Positions 44,461-57,487 of a stretch of DNA of 64,000 nucleotides are shown here, piece after piece. This DNA is from Toxoplasma gondii ME49 (taxonomy: Eukaryota; Apicomplexa; Conoidasida; Eucoccidiorida; Sarcocystidae). Positions within the stretch are counted from its first letter, which is position 1. Every line of letters begins with the position of its first letter. A program made the position numbers and the translations under genes. Location: NCBI RefSeq assembly GCF_000006565.2, contig NC_031476.1, forward strand, positions 124,001-188,000. Reading direction: 5' to 3'. The notes under the pieces are model-generated. The model did no database searches and was not told the origin of the DNA. It saw nothing but the letters and a program-made list of their open reading frames with translations.

Positions 44461-46829
44461 GATGTCTTGTTGGAGAATGCTTCACGGAAATCTGATTGAG
44501 CAAAAAAATGCCGCGAGTTTCTCTCTCCTGTGAACCCATCCGGGACGGGCTGTATATTAGATCTCCGACGTGTCGCAAGAAGTCGGCTCCACGAAATAAC
44601 CAAAAAAGGCAAAACAAATATAACTGATTGGCTGTGACCTTCTTGTCTTGGCTGTGATTACCGCCGAAACAAACGACCAAGCTGCACACAAAAAAAGAAC
44701 GACGAGTCGCGCTTGCAGAAGGCCTTTGTCGCTCACTCAGTATTCCAAAGACAGCGGCACGTGCCTTCGGCCGACCGTGCTCGCTGTCCCGTCTTGTGAA
44801 GCCAGCTCTTTACAGACCGCGACTAGCGGAGCATAAATTCCACGACAACCATCACACAGACGCGAGTGAGCTAACAGGGATGACACAGGCGTCATCTTAG
44901 GTTGAATATCATCACCATTTTAACACGAGAGGACGCACCCCAAAGGCACCACAGAGATCACCCCCACACAAAGAACATTTGAAAGAAAATAGATCGAGAA
45001 AGAACCCCCGCACATCCGTCTGCTTGAGGAGCCACTGGAGCGAGTGGCACAACCAAAATGGATCCGTTATGGAGAACGCAGCAGCCGACAGTTCGTCCTT
45101 GCCTCATTAAGCGTTGACACAAATGACGGTTTTGTGTGGTGAACTACGAAGTCTCTTTCGCTGGCAATGTGGAAAATAGTAAAGTAGCTTTGTAGGCGAG
45201 ATCGTGATACTATACTCATCTGTGGTTGAAGTATTGTGCCACACTTCTCTCTCGCGGAACGACAAAAAGTCCGTTCGTTTGCATACAAAAGCCGGCCGCA
45301 GTGGTACCAGAACAAACACGCCTATTTCGGATGCGAGCATTTCCACAGAACCAGGATTCTCTGGAAATGCCTCTCCTGCGCTGCGTTTGCTTCCAGTTGC
45401 AACGACGCCTTTGCCGTTTTACATTGGGCGATACAGGATACCTGAACAGCTTTTCATGTTCCAGAGTTCCGTTTCATGTAATCATTTGACTGCCAGACTC
45501 CAGGCCACTTGTGAACGCGACACTGGCAATAATCGCGACGTTCGTGATCGAGATCATGTCGTCGCGAGGCTGCATAGAAGCTGCGACAAAAGGGAATGAC
45601 TCGCGTTTGGGTTTCTGTGAAAAGCTTTGGCTTCATTTCCGTCGCACCTCGTCCAAGATTGCCGTGTAGTTTTTCCCGAAATGGGATTCAACTAGTGCTT
45701 TTCCGGAGCCGAACTGTCCTAGGTTGTGGCCCCCGGGGAGTCGGAAAAAAAAGTACGCCGGAACCAATGTAGGCTGTGGGCACATTGTCGAATTTCGTAA
45801 GTGGTAGCCCAGCCACGTGTCTTTAAGAAGTGTTGCCGCTGCTGTTAACATGCTATAAGAGCTGCCGAATCTAGTGGAAGCGTTGCCGGTCTCTCTGGCG
45901 TTCACCAAGCGGTGAACACAGGCAAATCACCAACGCAGAGCAGGACCCGATCAAAGATCGCCTTTTTGAGATGTTTTTGATGACCGTGCAAGGCCTTTCC
46001 TTTTTCGTATCACTGCGTATTGCTCACCTCCACATTACCCTATACCCGTGTCTCTCCACTCGCCGACCTCCCAACTGGTATGCAGGGGGAATGCTTTCTC
46101 CTGTATTTCTGCGGTGAATTACCTACGGGGCTGTCCGCTCTGCTGGTCTACGGGATCCTCTTTGAAAGTCTGAAGAATGTGGCGAAGGAATCCAAAGAAG
46201 GACGCTCATCGCGAAACGCGTGTCCCTGTGAAGGCCGTTTGCCAGTCTTCAATCAGAAAATTCCCTTGCGCTTCGAAACCTTATTTCTACTACGACAGCA
46301 GTAAAGTCAGTGACCACTCGTTTAGTTCGTTGTTTCTATCGAATTTGTCACGAAGGAGAAACAGAGTCGTGGCGAGGCTGCTTGCAGCCTTCAGGTGCCC
46401 CGCACTGAAGGCACCCTCTCGTATGGCAGAATCGAGTATCTCTCGTTGCGCTGACGCTTGTACCTGTTTTGGCCAGTCTTCGGTCGCACATCAAAGGTCA
46501 CAAGAACATTGTTCACGATACGGTTCGAGTAAACACGCACACACACGCATCAGTTCACATAGACAAAAATCGGTGTGTAGTCAACCCATTTACGAATGGA
46601 CGGAGTCAAAACCGTGGGTCGACCAGTCGCAAGCACTGAACCGAGTGACGCTCGTGTCAACTTGCTGCACGGTTTCTAATCGATCTTCACAGATCCCAAC
46701 AGCTAGCCGTGTCTCACGATCTCCAAAACGAGAAGCAAGGTCAAATCTGCCGCTTTTGCTCCCCTGGTTCCCTGAATCGTCAGATCAAAAAGACTTTCAT
46801 GATGTTTGTACAGCCTGTATGTGTGCCCT
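44461..46829. other. Intergenic region, no supported gene
   Basis: Between the HAD copy B promoter and the 3' end of the RAP-domain gene. A 72-codon minus-strand frame (45633-45851) and several plus-strand frames are open but show no family resemblance or splice partners. No microsatellites or strongly biased tracts are present. An unrecognised small gene cannot be excluded. Confidence 0.45.
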
Positions 46830-49800
46830 TCATTCGACGCAGAAAGGCAGGGAAATCCCTGCAGCTTCACACTTGTCCAACAGCAGAGACAGCCGATTGT
46901 CGGGAGTCTGCGCTTCGCTCCACTCGTGCACATTCACTGTCACGATCTGCAGAAAAAACAACCACAGGAGAAAGCAGAAACAGATGTATATCGCTGGACA
47001 GTCTCGGAACACCACTTACGTTAACATCGTCTTTTTCAGTCATCCAGCAAATCGTGTCTTAAAAAAACACTTGCAAAAATCCTCCAGCTCCTTCCAATCT
47101 GCTGTTTCACTATGCTTCGCTGCCGGTTGCGTGGACCGTCCTGTTCCACTCTTTGCCGCTTCCTTTCTCCGGGGTCAGGTCTGGTGTTTCGGCGCCTCTC
47201 GACCATCGCGTGAAGACGGTTTCTCACCAATTCAGTCTGGCCCTTCATGAGCACAGAACGTACGCCTTGCACTACGTTAATCAAAGCTCCGCCTCTTCTG
47301 TTTTTACCTTTCTGTGTATTTGCCTCCCGTCAGTATCCTCATTCAAGTTTAAAAACCGTACCTTCTTCATTGATACATACCGACGAAATGTTGATACTAG
47401 TATAAGGAGCTGCAAATGGAGCAGCCCAGTCCAGAGAAAGCGTACCTGCCACCCACGCTTCTTCAACGCTCGCAGCCTCAGAAGATTCACGCCGGTGTCA
47501 AAGTGCGTCGTGCGCCAGCTGGGAAGCGTTTTGAGGCCGTCTTTCTCGCCCAAGACAAGCAACCCAAATCGCTTCTCTTCAAACTTCCCGCGGGTCCAGG
47601 CAGTTTCACCGGGGCGCCGCCCATCCAAGAATTCGAGGTGGACGCACTGCGGCGTCCGCGTCTTCGCCGAGCATGCAAGCAGCGCCTCGTCTGTCTCTGA
47701 GCTCGAAGCGAAGGACAGAGCAGACGCATCTCGCACTCCAATCCACGAAGCGACCGTGTCTCGGGCCTTATCAGCCGAACTCCGCGAACGCGCAAAGTCG
47801 TCCTCAGGGCTGCAAGGGACGAAGGACCGACTGCGGATGCCTGCTGAGAGAAGAAGGCCTGAAAAAGAACAATCGAGGCCGAAGTGCTCACAGGGTTGAG
47901 AGCCGAAAGCACGCATGCGACTCAGGGTGATATGAAAAAAACGAATTACAAAAGAGCACAAAGTCGACAAGTGGCAAAAACCTAGAATCAAGAACCAACG
48001 ACCTCCGACACTCACGTCTACGGCCCTTCGTTTCCCACGCGTGTCTATAATGATCCAATTTGTTGCCCGGATTCTTTCGATTCGTTCGCCCACCGTCTCT
48101 TTCGTTTTATACGTTCCCTCCTGCTTCTTCACACCCGCTTCCCTCCTCTCTCTCCTCTTCACCCCCGAAAGGCCGCAGTTTCATTCTGGCCATCCCCCCT
48201 CGCCCTGTTGTCTGTCGCTCATATAACTGGAAAATCTGTTCAGGATCCTGAATTTATCCCATCTTCTCTGTTCGGCTCGAGTTACGCACTACCGCCTCGC
48301 GTACCTTGTGCCTCCTGGACAATGGCCAAAAGGGAAGGATCTTGGTCTACGCGGACGTCGACGGCTGCGTTCGCCCAGGCTCGGATGAGGGGGAACTTCG
48401 AGGACCGGCGAACTGCATGCGGAACGTCGGCGAGGTAGGTCGCGGCGATTTGCTGGAGAAGAATCAGAGGCTCTCGAATCTGGAAAATCGCGAGGCGATC
48501 GTGCTGGCGGATGTCGTCGAGGGCATGCCACTCTTTGAAGGAGGGCGGGGCGAAGGAGGTTTCAGCATCTTCGTCTCTGCCGAGCTCCGCGGGGGCAGCA
48601 GCCGCATGCAGTGGAGCTCCAGGAGACACTTTGGACACAACGGGGACGCGGGAAGGCGCAGCCGAAGTCGCAGGCGGCGGTCGAACTTGACAAGCGCGAG
48701 GATTGAAAAGGGAGAAGAAGGAGGCGAGATAGCCGGTGCCTGGAAGCCGTGAGAAACGGAACGCATCCCAGGCATCCAGGGCCGGAGGTGGGACGTCGAT
48801 ACACCAGAACAACTTGTCCAAGTAGCTTGTCACATGCGTTTGCTGAACATGCAGATTTGCGACTGCCGCAGACCATAGCATCGCCAGCATGGTCGCACGT
48901 CCATACTCGCCTCGGAAGGCGCTGAAGGCACACCAAAACCGAGAAAGAGAAAGCATCACTGAAGGACAATCTGTGAAAACGTGGAATGCCTCTGTTGATC
49001 CATTTTGAACTGGTCAGTCCATGCCCATACACGCAGATATACGACAAGTCACATCCATGTATATACATCACGGCATTTTCAACACACATCGGCACACCAT
49101 ATCCATGTGACCCGTTACATTCATAATCTCGTTCTTGCTCCCTGCCTGTTTCTACGTAGGGGTATATATATATATATATATATCTAAATAACACCTATAT
49201 AAATGGATATACGTAGGCAGATGCATCTTCAAACATACGTGTATAAATGTATGGATCTACATCTACATATATATATATATATAGTGAAAGCAAACCAGAA
49301 GATCTGAAGAAAAGCTTCATCTAATGCCTTGAGCGTGGGTAAGTTCGTGCGTTGCCGCTTCCGTGGGAGCGACCGTCTCCAAACTGTCGCGAGTGTCTTC
49401 TCAGCTTGAAGACTCTTTTTTCCTGGCCTTCATTTTCGCCCCCCCCCCCTCTCAGCTTGGCAGAGGCGTTTCGTGTCTCCTCGAGTGAAACGGCCCTTTT
49501 CGAAGATCGCCTACTTTCCATGGAGAAACACTCTCGCGCTGTTAACATCCCACGCAGAGAGTGACTCTGCTGCGAACTCTGGTCGGAGCGCGTTCGCATA
49601 GGCCAACGGGAAGACGAGACTGAGCGACGAGTCGAGGCGCTTGAAGGAGGACCGATCTCGCGACAGCGAGGTGTCTATGCAGATCTGGAAACATGCACAG
49701 GCAACTGGAGTCGCGAACCGCTTCGCTGCGCTTGCCGGAAGCAAAGCGAGAACTGAGGTTTCGAAGACATTCAACTCAAAGGCGATGTGAAATCCACCGT

Positions 49801-52800
49801 GTGCAAGGTCATGGAGAAAACAGGCCTCTTTGAGACACAGAGAAGCGAGTGGTAAGTAGAGCAGCTCGAAGCAGATTCGAGTAGATCGGAAACGCGCCAC
49901 GAGATGGACCGCTGTGTTGCGTCTTTGCACAGCTCTAGAGCGGAACGAGAAGCGACACTATGAGCTTCGGAAGGCGACAAGCGCCGCCTGCGGTCTGCGA
50001 GCGACGCAGCGCTGCTTCAGACCCTTTGCAATCGCAGCATGCGAACAAGATACTTCGAGAGTGGAATAAAGGAGAAAGATCCGCCGTGGCAACAAAGCGC
50101 GCAAAGGCTCCGAACGCAGAGGCTGGCGACCCGTGTGCCACCCAGGTCCATCCGTGCGAATTTGTTGTCTCGCCCCGCTTGCGCTTCTGTTTCTCTTCGC
50201 CCTGACACTTTCGGCTCCAGTGTCGCGTCCTCTGTCCTCTCGCCGTTTCTCTTTTCCGAGTATTTCGGACGTTTTCCTCACGTACTCGGGTGATTTCTGG
50301 GTCGTACACTCGCATGAGTTGCAGGGGGAGGAGCAGCCGCTGGGCGTGGAAGGCCCCCAACTTCTGGACCGTGTGATTAATTTCTGTCAGGCCGTTCTGC
50401 ACATCGCTGTCGCTGTCGTCGAGCATCTTCTCGCGCAGAGCGAGGGTCAGTCTCTTCGGGGTGAAGTTCGGCGCAGATGCAAAGCCTATCCAAATGAGGA
50501 ACCATAGCGCCTCCTTGCGCGCAAAAAGAACTCCTGGAATCCAACGAGACAACACACAGGCGCGCCCGCGACCTCTTTCATGAACACTGCTCATGCTCCT
50601 CCTTGATGCGGTCCACGTTTCTGTCTGGCTCGCGATACCTCAAAGGCTCAAGGAGGATGCTCAGTCTCTCTCCTGCACCATTCGAGGACTCGCTGCACTG
50701 ACGCGATCCAGAGACATTCGCACTTCCCCACAAAAGAAACAGACGACACAGTGAACGAGTCCTTCCCCAGACGCATGCGCGCATGCACATGCAGGTGGAA
50801 ATATGCGTGTGTGCTGAGAAACTCCTTAAAACACAGCCCACATGCAAACGATAGTTGAACGCATATAGCAACCTCCATATTCACATATGTTTCCATCAAG
50901 GCATTCATTAAAACTGCTTAGATAAACATATAAAGATACATATATATATATATATATGTATCTTTATATGTTTATGCATACACACATAAGTAGTATGTGT
51001 ATACCGGGAGAGCTTGACGCAGCCGACGAGACAAGACAGTCCATTGTGACACGGAAGAGAGCAGGCGATGAAGCCTCGGCGTCATCCATGCGCCAGAGAA
51101 CTCGCATTCTTCAGCTTCACTGAACTGGCACAACTTTTCTCTCGTGTACCTTCTAGAGTTCTGCAGACCGCATCTTCCAGGAAGGGATACAGATGAGTTC
51201 GGAGATTGAAGGACGACAGAGAGGTGATGATGTCCCCAAGAGTCAATGCCGAAGCGACTGTGGTGAAAATGTTGGCAGACGTCTGCTCGATGGGTTCTTT
51301 CTCTTCGCCTCGCTTGGACAATGCCTTGGGTTTCTCGGTCTGCACGCGTTCTGGCGCTTCAGCAGCTCCTCGGCGGATCTGGCGAAGTGCGTAGAAATGC
51401 TGGAGTGTCTCCAAACGCATGCAGAGCGCCTGCGAAAGGTCCCAGAAGGCCCGTGGCGTCCGCGCTGTTCGGTTGCCGATGAGGCCGAGAATGCTATGGA
51501 AAATCGAACGACAAAGCAGAGCAAAGACGGAGAAGAAGGAGGCAGAGAAATCCAACACCCGACGCGCATTCTCATGCACAACAACCGGGTCGCGGTCGAC
51601 ACAGCTGACAAATATTCACATACAAATACCCACACACGCAGACAGACACGTATAACTATATAAGTATATATACATATATATTCATACACACACATATATA
51701 TATATATACATATATATACATGTATATATATATATATATATATATCGCAGGCGGTCTGTGTGGCTTTGTCCGGACAGGACAACAGAGCGTGTGACAGAGA
51801 CACTGGGGACGGCGAGAGAGCAGTATTGCGGAGAACAAGACCCAAGTCCTTCACTGCCCTTTAGCTCCTTGAATCGCTATATTTTTGCGTGCAGACCTTA
51901 GACACTAAGAAATATTGGCACCATGAGAGACTCATTTGTTTGAGGAAGAATGTGAAAAAACTCTTCGCCCACAGGCCGAAAGCACTGCCGTGTATTTAAA
52001 ATGACATATATTTGTGTATATATGTATATATGCATGTATGTATGCATACTGTTAAATGCGGAGATAGATGCAGAAATAGGGAGTTTATATGTCTACGTAT
52101 TTGAAGCCACTGAAGACGTTAAAGAATAAATTCGTTGATGGAAAACGAGAAACGATGTCTTCGCTTACAGGCCGGCAGCATTGACGTCGAGTTGAGGCAC
52201 GAAGCGGCGCATCGCCACAGCAGTTTGGCTCACGAGGTCTCGGTAGGTCGGAAGCTCCAGGTGAGGGTCCAGAGTTCGACAGAGACTAATCATCGTCCGA
52301 AGAAAAGCCGGATCGTCGTAGGTGGCAACCTGGAAACAACACAAATGCAAACGTTGTGCGTTTCCCACTCCACTTCCAAAACTTCCAAGATCTCTGCACG
52401 ATTACACATATACACACATATACATACGCGAACGTATATATAAATATATACTCATAATCACATACAACTATATGCGCTAGTGCAAATACACATGTATATA
52501 TATACACATATTTGTATTTATATATCAGGGCATTCGATGTACCAGTTTCTATCTATGTCTATTGATGTAATGATTTATCTAAATTTGCCGATTTATCGAG
52601 CTGACCGTCTATGTGTATCTATGTTCTCTCGCTTTATAAACAGGTAGATCAGAATGAAGAGTCGTTCAGATATACGTATGACCACTGACGTCGAGTTCAC
52701 CCGCGCGTCTCGGGCGCATGTTGTCTTTTTTCGATGGCCTCGCGAAGCCGAAATTTCACTTTGTCAAAACTGTGTTTTCTCCCATTGTTAGAGATCGGTG

Positions 52801-55800
52801 CGAGAAGGTCGGTTGTGGCTGCGTGCGAAAAATCTCGAGAGTGTCTCCTCACATCACTCGCGTCTGAGCGCTATTTTCTCGCATTTGCAAGCGGCGCAGA
52901 AATACAGGAAAGCTCTTGGTCAAATGAACCGTTTTGTTCGGTGTTTCGCACACCCGGTGAACATCCGCGCTCTCCCTTCGACACCCGTTATGTAGACAGG
53001 CAAGGCTACGTCTCTGGATATATGTAAATATAAATCGCCTTTGCACAGACTACTTCCTCGTGTCTCCTGGGGCACTGACGGGGCCCTGCGAGACGCGGAG
53101 ACAGACTGTCTCCGCTTCAGGGCGAGAGCGTCTTCTCGAGCTTCTGGACAGACGCTCCCCAAATAGTCAGAATCGCCTCTGGGAGTGAAAACTCTCCTTA
53201 CAGCTACGCTGAGGCGAGGAAGCGCCGCATCGAAGAAAACTCGAGGGGAAACGCTCGACCGGTGGAGAGCCGCAGTGGCCAGGTACAGCAGAGGGTCACT
53301 GATTTTATCGACGCATGCGGTCACCTCCGTCGCATGTTTGTCTGGCAAGAACAGGCCGAACTTGGAACGAAGTGCGTGAAAAATAAGCCTCGCGACAAAT
53401 GCGAGTGCTGCACAGTTCGAAACTGTTTGACTGCATAGAATGGCGCTAGGTTCGATACTCTGGCCAGCCGACTGAATCTCGTGGTGCACATCAGAGAGAG
53501 GTACGTAGCAAGAACGAGTCCCCAAAGCGGTGTGGATCGAGGCAACCTCAGAGAGGCTCCCCCGCCGAAGCTGAAGCGGCGACTGCGCACAGCGAGAACA
53601 ACGAAGATGCGGACCGCCGGACTGCGGAGAAGCCTGAAACGCGCGCGACTTGGAGACGCAGAGGAAAGGCTTGTCTCACCTATCAGATGTTGCACAGCGA
53701 GTCCATAGCGGCCGCACTCGAAGAGAAAGAAGACGAGGTCGTGAGGCCAGAGATGCGTCGCCTCATCGCTGACAACATGCAAAAGTTTTTCGCTGTAGAG
53801 CCCCATGCGTCCGAAGCCTCTGAGAATCTCCACCTGCAGATGCGCAGCCCACTGAGTTGGCGACGGCCACCCGTCTCGCGAATCCTTCGACGGTTGGAGA
53901 ATCAACAGCGTTTCTCCTTTCTCTTCACTAGCGCCTCTTCGGCACCCGCTCCTGACTTCTGCCTCTCCATCTTCTCTCGATGTGAAGTCTTCCTGTTTGT
54001 AGGCGTCCACTCCGTCTCCTCCCGCCTCGTTGCTGGCTTCCTCGGCAGTGCGAGTCAGCGAGGAGGACGAAGAGAGCTGAGACAACGGCGAGTCTCCCTG
54101 CGCGCTCCCGCTGTAAGCAAGGTCCATGCGTGCTGCCTCTGCATGCTCTGCTGCGTGTGAAGACACCGCAGCCCTGTCCGATCCATCGGCCGGGACTCTG
54201 GTTCTTCCTGTCCACTTTTCAAAGGCGTTCTGCATCGCCTTCTCGCTGCCTGCTGCTGCGAGGCGACCCGCTGGAGAAGCGAGAAACTCCTCTCGAGCTG
54301 TGCGTACAGCCTGCGCGACTCCCTGACTCTGGGGCGCAAACCAGGCTGAGGAGCACCCAGAAAGAGAGGCAGAAAGAGGACGAGGACGGGGACGAGAAGG
54401 AGGAGCCGAGAGAGAGGAAACACAAGAAGAAGAAGCGGCGGAACGCTCGAGAGAAGGAAGCGGTGCAGGCCGTGGAGAAGCGAGAGACGAGAGGAGCTCT
54501 CGGCGAATCTGCATTTCGATGTGGATGGCGCTGAAAACAACCGGACAGATACAAAGAGTTTACCTCCTTCAACTGATCATGTGGACGAGGTGGAGCGAGA
54601 AAACAGAACTCCACCCACCACACCCAAAAAGACCCACAGAGAAGAAAAGCACAGAAAACCTGCACTGTAAAACAAGAAAGAAATCGGCACCGACACAGGC
54701 GAAAAGCGGGAGACACGCGCAAAAATCGTCTGCCGCGTCGCCTATCTCTCCACCCTGACCCATGCGTTTCAATTGGCCTTTCTCACCCTCTCCCTGGCTC
54801 GACCTGCTCCCTTCGTTCTCGGCAGTCGCCTACTTCATCACAAGAGGCGCAAAGTGAAGAAGGACCCGTCGCTGCGCTAAGTCGCGAAGCAGAAGAACGA
54901 TTTCCTTCAGCTCCTCCAGCAGAGACACCGCCAGCACCCAGTCTCGTCTCTCGCGCCCCGACTCCCGACCTCTCACCGAGCCGCCTCCACACAGAGACGA
55001 AGAGAGAGAAGAGGAAGAAGAAGATGAAGATGAAGAAGAGGAGGGAGAAGAAGATGAAGAAGAAGATGAAGAAGAAGAGACGGAAGGTGAGGGAACACGG
55101 GGAGGCAGAGAGGAGAGGTGCGAATGCGGGGACGATGCCTCAGGCTGCGTGGGCGCAGCTTCGGGTGTCTCCGGAGCTCCTTTCTCGCGCGGTCGCCTTT
55201 TTCTCTCCTCTTCAGTCTTTGGCGCATGCAGACGCCTGAAGCGAGACAAGACTTGAAGCGACTGAGAAGTCACTCGCTGCAAATGCGGCAGGAACACAAA
55301 CGTCAGGTACCGCTCGAAGTCCGTCATCTCGGGTGGGTGACCCTCGCCCCGCTTGAGGTCGTGGAGCCCAACTAGCCACGCCCGCAGAATGCGGCGCCAC
55401 CGGCTGGCCACCACGGCCAGGAGACGCCGCTGAAACCGCAGATCCGAGAGAAACACAGAAGCCAGAGCCTCGTACGGATGCGAAGTGACACAAACGACTT
55501 CACCTGGAGAAAGCGACGAGAGAACCGAAGAGCTGAGAGGCGACAGCGAAACAGAAGAAGAGAGAGACGAAGCCGAAGAAGCAGAAGAAGAAGGGAGAGA
55601 AGAAGAAGAAGAAGGGAGAGAAGAAGAAGCAGAAGAAGAAGAAGGGAGAGAAGAAGAAGCAGAAGAAGAAGGGAGAGAAGAAGAAGGAAGAGATGTGTGT
55701 TCGTCTTGTGCAAGAAACGCGTCGGCGAATTCCAGTTTCCACAGCGCCGCCAGTTCCCCGTGGTTTCGGTGGTTGCCTCCTGACTCGATTTCTTGTTTTC

Positions 55801-57487
55801 GTAGCGCCTTCGTCACTTGTCCGAGTAGCGACTCGAGCGACGCATGCGCAGCCATGGCTTCCAGGTGCTTGAGATGACGCGTTTCGCTCTCTTCTCGCGT
55901 GCTTTCCTCTCCCTCTTTGGAGGCAAACGATGGGTCGTTCTCTTCCCTCCTCTCTCTCCTTTCTCCCGTCTCTCTCCGCTCTTCCTTCTGCGTGGTCTCT
56001 TCACCTGCTGAGCCGTCACGTGCGACCTTTTCCGCGTCGCCCTCTCCGCGTCTCAACTCAACTCCCCTGGCGCTCGCATGACTCAACAGAGAAGCGCCTG
56101 CTTCTTCGCTTCTGTCTCCACACCCTGCTCCAGGCGGTTCTCCGACGCCTTCTCTGCGTCCCCCCACAAGTTCAGCGAAGTCGCTGGAGGCGCCTCCGTC
56201 GTGAAGCAGAGTCCCGGAGGCCAGGACTGTTGTTGTTGTCTCGGACTCTCTGGCTGCTTCACGGTTGTCGGGAGCCTCGGCAGAGTCACCAGGCTCCAGA
56301 GACCCTCGCGGACGCCGACAGCGAGAAGGAACGGCTGCTGAAGGGAGCAGCGAGACACCGGGGAGGGCGGCCAGCTGTCTCAGCACGCTGCGACGAAGTT
56401 CTTGTTTCACTTCTTCCTTCTTCTTCCGCTTCTCGAGGCGGCGCTGCCATGCTGGAACTGCCGACGTCGGGGCATCTGGCCTCGCCAGCGCGCTCGCGGT
56501 GGAGACGCACGACGCCGACGAAGCCAGAAAAGAGGACGAAGTCAACACACTCGCAGCAGCTGCTGCTGCAGCTCCAAAAGAAGAAGCAGGAGGAGAGGCT
56601 ACGAGAGAAGAACCGGAAGAAGACGACGAAGGAAGAGGAGCAAGACCAGGTTTGCGAGGTGAAGCACAGTCGACGTCAGCCCCCGGAGCTCCAAAAGCTG
56701 AAGGTCGAGAGGAGGTCGAAGACAACGGAAGAGGACTGCGCGGAGGTGCAGGAGGCGCGTCCGAGAGCGAAGAAGCGGCGACGTTTGGTGCCTCTGCAGC
56801 ACGCGCATGCATGCAACCCAACGAGGAGAAACGACGAGAGGAAAACTTGCAGGAGCAGCCGACTCCAGAAGAAGAGACTCGGACAGAAAGACGGGGAGGA
56901 GAAAAGAAGAAAGCAGAGGTGGAGGAGGACGAGGACGACGACGAGGACAGAGGACGGAGAGCAGAGACCGGTGAAGAACGCCACCAGAAAGAATGTGAAA
57001 AAGAGGAGGAGCGAAGCAAGTCCGGTCTCAGGGCGGAACGACTTCGTGGCGCTGCTGGAGAGCCGCGACGGAGGGAAGACGCCAGCATGGCAGCATGCAC
57101 ACTCTTGGAGGAAGACAGACCGAGATCAGTGAAGCGTACAGGAGACAGGTGGATTTCTTGTTGTCTCGGCCGGTCCCATCGCGAGGCCCCAGAGACCTGA
57201 GGAGGCGAGACAGCCTTTGCAGAGGAAGAGGAAGCGAGAGCGCGACAGGAAGAAGTGAGAATCGACGCGCGAGTAGAACAGGTTCTGGACGCTGCAGAAA
57301 ACGCCGTCCAGAGAGGAGACTGAGAAGCCAAGCGAGCAGGGAAAGAGCCAGCCGAGAGCTGTCTGTGCATTCCTGTCGAGCGCAGACCTTCGCGCAATGC
57401 TCTTTTTCTTTGCAAGGCGTTGTTTCCTCTTTGTGGGGAGTCTCTTTCTTCTGGGGGCCTGCGGCCCCCGAGAGGTCGTGGCCTCAT
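46830..57487 (-). CDS. RAP-domain protein, probably mitochondrial RNA-binding, 10 exons, 2,032 aa
   Basis: Exons in gene order: 54834-57487, 53680-54530, 53202-53422, 52169-52329, 51150-51604, 50282-50533, 49554-49911, 48305-48921, 47446-47858, 46830-46946 (6,099 nt, all phases agree). The start is Arg-rich, followed by MHRQLSAGSFPARLASQSPL, an Arg/Ser/Ala-rich sequence without acids that looks like a mitochondrial presequence. The first exon is dominated by poly-Ser and Glu/Arg-rich linkers. From about residue 885, helical, Leu-rich segments predominate (for example LVFFLFECGRYGLAVQHLI, ARKEALWFLIWIGFAS, ATMLAMLWSAAVANLHV), like the helical-repeat arrays that precede RAP domains. The RAP domain is at about 1953-2025: FGLLVLGEKDG, RLRALKKRGWQ, then IVTVNVHEWSE across the last intron. 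RAP proteins act in organellar RNA processing or ribosome assembly. The exon 2/3 and 6/7 acceptors are the weakest calls. Confidence 0.88.
49160..49285. repeat. TA-type microsatellites in RAP-gene intron 7
   Basis: (TA)n runs at 49162-49183 and 49266-49283 inside intron 48922-49553. The same intron carries an 11-base C homopolymer at 49439-49449. Confidence 0.87.
50936..50970. repeat. TA microsatellite with inverted flanks in RAP-gene intron 5
   Basis: A (TA)n core flanked by the inverted arms ACATATAAAGATACA and TGTATCTTTATATGT gives a near-perfect palindrome of about 55 nt at 50925-50978, inside intron 50534-51149. Confidence 0.85.
51658..51746. repeat. TA-type microsatellites in RAP-gene intron 4
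   Basis: Several (TA)n and TACATA runs within intron 51605-52168. A further TATG tract lies at 52007-52045 in the same intron. Confidence 0.87.
52432..52530. repeat. TA-type microsatellites in RAP-gene intron 3
   Basis: Interrupted TA tracts about 100 bp upstream of the acceptor of the exon ending at 52329, inside intron 52330-53201. The remainder of that intron has CTAT-like sequence. Confidence 0.83.

Noticed and set aside
46177..47250. 357-codon plus-strand frame
   Set aside because: Overlaps, antisense, the last RAP exon, whose splice phase and domain match are strong. Its own composition is unremarkable.
53321..53679. Read-through of the second RAP exon without an intron
   Set aside because: The frame leaves the conserved helical segment. 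The GTGAGA donor at 53679 and acceptor before 53422 restore a frame with clear protein character and the correct phase, though the acceptor is weak.
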